Origin: JAVKNF01 sp031537795
Lineage (GTDB): Bacteria; Pseudomonadota; Alphaproteobacteria; Rickettsiales; Deianiraeaceae
DNA: 10,192 nucleotides
NCBI GenBank assembly: GCA_031537795.1
Contig: JAVKNF010000023.1
Span: forward strand, 1-10,192
Reading direction: 5' to 3'
Every line of letters starts with the position of its first letter. Position 1 is the stretch's first letter. The notes beneath the pieces were generated by a model. It was not told the origin of the DNA and ran no database searches. It worked only from the letters and a program-made list of their open reading frames with translations. This document shows positions 6,319 through 10,192 of the stretch, one piece after another. A program made the position numbers and the translations under genes.

Positions 6319-6356
6319 TTTTAATAATAATTAATATTTATGACAATAGATGTCAA
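6306..6356. promoter_or_regulatory. Interlocked divergent promoters of prmC and ruvB
   Basis: TTGACT on the plus strand (6306-6311, inside the prmC start) and TTGACA on the minus strand (6351-6356, inside the ruvB start) face each other across a 21-bp A/T-only spacer. The -10 boxes are poor: ATTAAT at 6330-6335 for ruvB (18-bp spacer) and AATTAT, also with an 18-bp spacer, for prmC. Predicted starts fall at or very near the start codons. The -35 elements are credible; the rest is tentative. Confidence 0.4.
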
Positions 6357-7296
6357 GAATTTAGAAAAGCAAGAATTTATAGATCAAGCAATTAGACCAT
6401 CTAAATTTGACGAATTTATAGGGCAAAATGAATTAAAAGAAAATCTAAAAATATTTATAAAATCTGCAAATTTGAGAGATAAAACATTAGACCATATCCT
6501 TCTTTATGGACCTCCTGGGTTAGGGAAAACAACTCTTGCAAATATCGTAGCTCACGAATTGAATGTAGGAATTAAAATAACATCAGGCCCCTCATTAAAC
6601 AAAACAGGAGATTTAGCAGCAATTTTAACAAATCTAAAACCTAGAGATGTTCTTTTCATAGATGAAATTCACAGGTTGCCAATTGCTGTAGAGGAAATGC
6701 TCTATTCCGCAATGGAAGATTTTAGACTTGACATTATAATAGGAGAAGGCCCTTCGGCAAGAATCATGAAAATAGATTTAGCAAAATTTACAGTTATAGG
6801 TGCCACAACTAGGCTTGGGCTTATATCAAAACCTCTTCAAGATAGATTTGGCATAGTTTCCCAATTGCAATTTTATAGTACAGATGATCTGGTTAAAATA
6901 ATAGACAGAATTTTATTAATAGAGAATTTCAAAATTCCTCAAGAGGGAATTATTCAAATGGGAAAGTCTTCAAGAGGCACTCCACGTATTGCAATAAGAA
7001 TTACAAAAAGAATTATAGATTACGGAATTGCTCTTTTTAAAAAAAGAGAAATTGAAAACGAACAAGTCAAGGATGCTTTAAAATTGCTAGGTATAGATGA
7101 ACTAGGTTTGGATAATGCGGATAGAAAATATATAGAATTTATACAAAAAAATTATAAAGGTGGGCCAGTTGGAATAGAAACTATAGCCGCAGGGCTTTCA
7201 GAAGATAGAGCTACTATTGAAGAATCAATAGAGCCCTATCTTATGCAAATAGGTCTCTTGGAACGAAGCCCAAGAGGGAGAATAATTAAATATTAA
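6340..7296 (+). CDS. ruvB: Holliday junction branch-migration helicase subunit RuvB
   Basis: 318 residues. RuvB forms hexameric rings that, with RuvA, drive ATP-dependent branch migration of Holliday junctions for RuvC to resolve. Seen in order: the entry motif RPSKFDEFIGQ (19-29), Walker A GPPGLGKTT (57-65), Walker B LFIDEIHRL (105-113), sensor 1 GATTR (154-158), the PLQDRFG segment with the probable arginine finger R169, sensor 2 RGTPRIA (212-218) and the C-terminal winged helix with GGPVGIETIAAGLSEDR (274-290) and the closing LLERSPRGRI. It is slightly shorter than the usual 330-350 residues because the N-terminal and C-terminal ends are trimmed. Every catalytic motif is intact. The gene is divergent from prmC and convergent with the following membrane-protein gene (21-bp spacer, no hairpin). 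ruvA and ruvC are not in the window. Confidence 0.97.
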   Translation: MTIDVKNLEKQEFIDQAIRPSKFDEFIGQNELKENLKIFIKSANLRDKTLDHILLYGPPGLGKTTLANIVAHELNVGIKITSGPSLNKTGDLAAILTNLKPRDVLFIDEIHRLPIAVEEMLYSAMEDFRLDIIIGEGPSARIMKIDLAKFTVIGATTRLGLISKPLQDRFGIVSQLQFYSTDDLVKIIDRILLIENFKIPQEGIIQMGKSSRGTPRIAIRITKRIIDYGIALFKKREIENEQVKDALKLLGIDELGLDNADRKYIEFIQKNYKGGPVGIETIAAGLSEDRATIEESIEPYLMQIGLLERSPRGRIIKY

Positions 7297-7317
7297 TTAA
7301 TAATTCTTATCGGTATT

Positions 7318-9498
7318 TTAATGTCCTGAATTTTCTAATATATTTTGTCCTTTTGAGATTGTTGTTAAATTATTAACCGCATTTCTTGGACTTTCGATTT
7401 TTCCTTCTGGTTCAATCTTAGATTCCACATCTTCTGCCTTGAATGATTCTCTTCTAGTTTTTGTATTAAGATTTTCATTAGTATTTTCTAGGTTATCTTT
7501 TGTCATAACTCTAAATTCAGGAACCAAATAACTTGATGCATTAGATCTTTCTCTATGTTTTTTACCTTTAAACCAGCTAACAAATTTATTATTTGCGAGA
7601 GAATATCTTTCACTCTGTGCTTCTAAATCTTCTCTTTTCATTTCTGTTTCAGCTGTTTTTTGTAGTTCTTTTGCAATTTCTTCAATCATCGATATCCTTT
7701 CGTATGCAAGTTTAGGTTTCAAAGAAGTCGATTCGAACACTCCTTCAGACTTAAAAGAATCCATTTTTACGATATTCCCTTCTTTAATATAGTTCATATA
7801 TTCTAAAACATCTTCTTCGTTTCTGATCTCTTGTGCTTTTTTTATGAAATTATGTATGCTATTTTTGTCTTCTTCGGATAAAGAATTAAGATCCTCTTTA
7901 AGAGCTTTTATAGCTTTCAGAACATCATCTCTATCTTCTTCTTCAAATTTGGCTAAAACAGCTTTCATTATAGTTCCTTCTGGAAGATTATTGTAATTAT
8001 TTATATTAGTGAAATCGATACTATTTGCATTATTCAAAATAAGATACTCTTCTAAATTTAGATTAAATGCATTTACTTTATTAAATTCTATTAATTTTTC
8101 GAGGTCTTTCTTAGCTGTGTCTAATTTTCCTTCAATTTCTTCTCTGTTTGTTTTATTTTCTAAAGGTATATTTAATAAGCACATACTCAATGATTCAATG
8201 TATACTCCATCAATTTCTTCAAAATAATTTAATCTTTTATTCATCAAATTAAAGATATTATTATATTTTTCTTCATTATAATTAATATCATTTACATATT
8301 TTATATAATAACTCGCAACTAAATTAGAAACATTGCTTGCAAATTTGAACTTTGAGCTTCCTTCTTCCGGATTTCCCATATTTTCTTGAGTTTTATTATA
8401 AATTTCATTATAAATATTGAATGTTGCTTCAATTTCTTTATCTCTATTCTTTCCTATTAGAATACTTCCAACTGCAAGAGCTATAGCACTAGAACCTATA
8501 AGACCAATACCAGAAATTGTTTCATTATTGAGGCTTTGAGAGTTTGAATTTGTTCCATTAGGTATTGTATTGTTTGAATTTATTGATAAATGAACAGTTG
8601 TAGTACTTGGCACATTATAGTTCGCAAGAAATGCAACTAATGTAGTGGCATTTTCTTCAATATTTTTAGCTGTTTCATTTAAAATATTTTTACACATATC
8701 AAAACCATTTGAAGGAAGAATGTTTGTATCAGGGTTATTTGTTACATTATTTTTTACATTTTGAATAAGGTCGTCAACCTTCCTTTTTATTACAGTGATA
8801 TTATCTTTTAGATATTTAATATCAGATTGATCGAAACATTCTTTCTTAATAAATGATGTATTTTTACAAACTTCTGTTGAAGTGTTTTTTGCAGTTGAAG
8901 ATAAATATGTATAATTTATTAATTGAGTATATGTATCATTTAAAGCTATATAATAATTTTGAATAGGAACTAAAAGATTTTGAGTAAAATCAAAACCTGG
9001 TGTATCGCCAACTTCAACAGTATAAGCAATTACATCTGTTAAAGATTTATTATTTGTATTGTTGTTATAACAAATTAAAGTTGATTCATCTGTTTTTGAT
9101 CTTCCTGTTACTACGTTGCATATATTTGTAAATTTTGTTGGAACTGCTTCTATGCAAGTTGAATTATCTGTTGAACAAGTTTTTGATTGATCCTCTAAAC
9201 CTGTTAATTTATTTGATTTTGTTAAGTTATTGCTATCTTTATTGTTGACGCCCTTTACTACTTGAGCAATTCCCGCACTCAATGCAACAACACCCATACC
9301 AGCTATAACAGTTCCAATTATTCTTTGTCTACTTTTTGAGTTTTCTTCTTCTCTCGCTTCTTTTTTGTAAGTATCTATTAATTTCTTTTTTATACCAAGA
9401 TCTCTTAATTGTCCTCTCATTTCATTTATCCGCTCATTTTGATTTAGTGGTTTTAAATTTACTACTACATCTTCTTCTAGTTCGTTTTGTTCTCTCAT
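7318..9498 (-). CDS. Large unrecognised two-pass membrane protein with Asn/Cys-rich extracytoplasmic domain
   Basis: 726 residues from the ATG at 9496-9498. I recognise no family. A charged cytoplasmic N-terminus ends in basic residues before a first membrane helix at about 59-81 (IIGTVIAGMGVVALSAGIAQ). About 245 residues follow that are rich in Asn, Thr and Ser and hold seven cysteines (108, 115, 127, 143, 211, 221, 269), fitting a disulphide-bearing periplasmic domain. A second helix is at about 328-349 (GLIGSSAIALAVGSILIG). The remaining 375 residues are charged and helical, with coiled-coil-like stretches (about 450-480 and 520-560) and a disordered C-terminus; they should be cytoplasmic. 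A longer frame opens at a TTG (9546), but that TTG is the -35 box of a near-perfect promoter and cannot be the start. An ATG at 9511-9513 is possible only for a leaderless message. Inner-membrane location and topology are inferred. Confidence 0.8.
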   Translation of the reverse strand: MREQNELEEDVVVNLKPLNQNERINEMRGQLRDLGIKKKLIDTYKKEAREEENSKSRQRIIGTVIAGMGVVALSAGIAQVVKGVNNKDSNNLTKSNKLTGLEDQSKTCSTDNSTCIEAVPTKFTNICNVVTGRSKTDESTLICYNNNTNNKSLTDVIAYTVEVGDTPGFDFTQNLLVPIQNYYIALNDTYTQLINYTYLSSTAKNTSTEVCKNTSFIKKECFDQSDIKYLKDNITVIKRKVDDLIQNVKNNVTNNPDTNILPSNGFDMCKNILNETAKNIEENATTLVAFLANYNVPSTTTVHLSINSNNTIPNGTNSNSQSLNNETISGIGLIGSSAIALAVGSILIGKNRDKEIEATFNIYNEIYNKTQENMGNPEEGSSKFKFASNVSNLVASYYIKYVNDINYNEEKYNNIFNLMNKRLNYFEEIDGVYIESLSMCLLNIPLENKTNREEIEGKLDTAKKDLEKLIEFNKVNAFNLNLEEYLILNNANSIDFTNINNYNNLPEGTIMKAVLAKFEEEDRDDVLKAIKALKEDLNSLSEEDKNSIHNFIKKAQEIRNEEDVLEYMNYIKEGNIVKMDSFKSEGVFESTSLKPKLAYERISMIEEIAKELQKTAETEMKREDLEAQSERYSLANNKFVSWFKGKKHRERSNASSYLVPEFRVMTKDNLENTNENLNTKTRRESFKAEDVESKIEPEGKIESPRNAVNNLTTISKGQNILENSGH

Positions 9499-9517
9499 AA
9501 TTAATATAAACATAAAA

Positions 9518-9546
9518 ATTATACTGTTTTGTTTTTTTATAGTCAA
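9518..9546 (-). promoter_or_regulatory. Near-consensus sigma-70 promoter of the large membrane-protein gene
   Basis: On the minus strand TTGACT (9541-9546), an exact 17-bp spacer and a perfect TATAAT (9518-9523). Transcription should begin at about 9511, leaving a leader of roughly 13 nt before the ATG at 9496-9498. This is the best promoter in the window and it fixes the gene start. Confidence 0.8.
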
Positions 9547-9570
9547 GTTTTTTTACAATTAAAAATAGAA

Positions 9571-9602
9571 ATAATTATTTAATAAAATAATTATTTAATA
9601 AA
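9571..9602. repeat. Two perfect tandem copies of a 16-bp A/T-only unit
   Basis: ATAATTATTTAATAAA occurs at 9571-9586 and again at 9587-9602, in the spacer between the large membrane-protein gene and the small divergent one. The period equals that of the 3801-3848 array but the sequence differs. With only A and T, low complexity partly explains it. Confidence 0.8.
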
Positions 9603-9640
9603 TTAAAAAGTGAAATAAAATACAGTCTTTTAATTTTGAA

Positions 9641-9669
9641 TTGACTTTAAAATTATTGAAATGTAGAAA
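9641..9669 (+). promoter_or_regulatory. Possible promoter of the small membrane-protein gene
   Basis: TTGACT (9641-9646), a 17-bp spacer and TAGAAA (9664-9669, four of six). The predicted start coincides with the ATG at 9676, so the message would be leaderless. Confidence 0.4.
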
Positions 9670-9675
9670 ATATAA

Positions 9676-9951
9676 ATGTTTAATAAAACAACAATACAAG
9701 AGGTATATAGATTTTTGAAATGTTGCAATCATTCCTGTCCTAAAAGTATAAAATTATCTGTGTTAGCTTTTTCTATACATGCGATAATGCATATTATAGT
9801 TGGCTTTATTTTATATTTTTATTCTCCAAATAAATATTTTTTCTTCATAATAGCAACACTTGATGGAATTTCACATTATGCTGGAATTTGCGGAGTTGTG
9901 TCTTTTTTATTTTATTACATAAAGAATAAATTAAAAAATTTATACAAATAA
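9676..9951 (+). CDS. Small two-pass membrane protein of unknown function
   Basis: 91 residues, no family recognised. A short polar N-terminus contains a CCNHSC cluster (17-22), a possible metal or disulphide site. Two hydrophobic helices follow, at about 27-48 (LAFSIHAIMHIIVGFILYFY) and about 54-83 (FFFIIATLDGISHYAGICGVV and onward), each with a histidine. The C-terminus is Lys-rich (KNKLKNLYK), which by the positive-inside rule puts both ends in the cytoplasm. It is divergent from the large membrane-protein gene (177 bp between ATGs) and its last 12 bp overlap a convergent gene entering from the right. Coding is supported by the long open frame in stop-rich DNA and by the coherent topology. 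Confidence 0.65.
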   Translation: MFNKTTIQEVYRFLKCCNHSCPKSIKLSVLAFSIHAIMHIIVGFILYFYSPNKYFFFIIATLDGISHYAGICGVVSFLFYYIKNKLKNLYK

Positions 9952-10192
9952 TATAGAATTTAAAAAAAGAATAACAGATGTTAGAATTTTGTTTTGCTTT
10001 TTATTAAGAGAGATCTTTTCTTGAAATAGAAATATGACTAATGCGATATTAAAATATTTTATCAGTATAGTAATATTTAATTTAACATTATTAATCAATA
10101 AAATTAAAAGAATAAAAGTGATGTTTGTTAAAAAATAACTTAACAGAAATAATAAATCTGATGCAACTTTATTATAATTTAATCTATTTAAA
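9940..10192 (-). CDS. C-terminal 83 residues of a membrane protein, cut by the right edge
   Basis: The minus strand is open from 10191 to a TAA at 9940-9942. The visible peptide is strongly hydrophobic, with three likely helices: ASDLLFLLSYFLTNITFILL onward (about 10-33), a second around FNIALVIFLF (about 39-57) and a third ending at the stop (TSVILFLNSILFV). The FLFQEKISLNK link between the last two helices vaguely resembles the glycine/glutamate turn of EamA/DMT-type transporters, but this is too weak for a family call. An 83-codon open frame by chance is improbable at this A/T content. The start lies outside the window. Confidence 0.55.
   Translation of the reverse strand, partial: LNRLNYNKVASDLLFLLSYFLTNITFILLILLINNVKLNITILIKYFNIALVIFLFQEKISLNKKQNKILTSVILFLNSILFV

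Noticed and set aside
8009..8227. 72-codon plus-strand frame inside the large membrane-protein gene
   Set aside because: It is antisense to a long continuous coding region, and its serine/phenylalanine-rich content mirrors the Glu/Lys/Asn codons of the opposite strand.

Overview
The window is very A+T-rich (by eye roughly three quarters or more A/T). It reads in the standard bacterial code and carries compact housekeeping genes of alphaproteobacterial, Rickettsiales-like type: a short 247-residue TrhO, PrmC and RuvB, with almost no recognisable Shine-Dalgarno sites. An obligate or host-associated intracellular alphaproteobacterium is the best guess. This is inferred from base composition and gene type; there is no rRNA to prove it.

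Left third (1-3013). A complete 2,827-bp transposon lies at 142-2968, with perfect 23-bp terminal inverted repeats and a perfect 8-bp target duplication (AAATATAT at 134-141 and 2969-2976). It holds an IS1595-family DDE transposase (minus strand) and, convergent with it, a 607-codon cargo gene. The cargo protein joins a GHKL (MutL/Hsp90-type) ATPase to a C-terminal PD-(D/E)XK nuclease-like domain. The element landed in a 63-bp gap between trhO and a same-strand DNA methyltransferase gene whose first 38 codons are visible at the left edge. The -35 boxes of both transposon genes appear to lie inside the inverted repeats. This defence-like cargo on a simple IS-type transposon is the most interesting item here.

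Middle (3014-7296). trhO (tRNA U34 hydroxylation) is divergent from a MscS-family mechanosensitive channel gene; the spacer between them holds three tandem 16-bp repeats. A glycine-rich 120-residue unknown overlaps the end of the channel gene. prmC (release-factor methylation) and ruvB (Holliday-junction motor) diverge from a 21-bp spacer with interlocked promoters.

Right third (7297-10192). A large unrecognised two-pass membrane protein with an Asn/Cys-rich extracytoplasmic domain and a helical cytoplasmic tail is driven by a near-consensus sigma-70 promoter. It is followed by a small two-pass membrane protein and, from the right edge, the C-terminus of a third hydrophobic protein. No tRNA, rRNA, CRISPR array or GC-rich terminator was seen.
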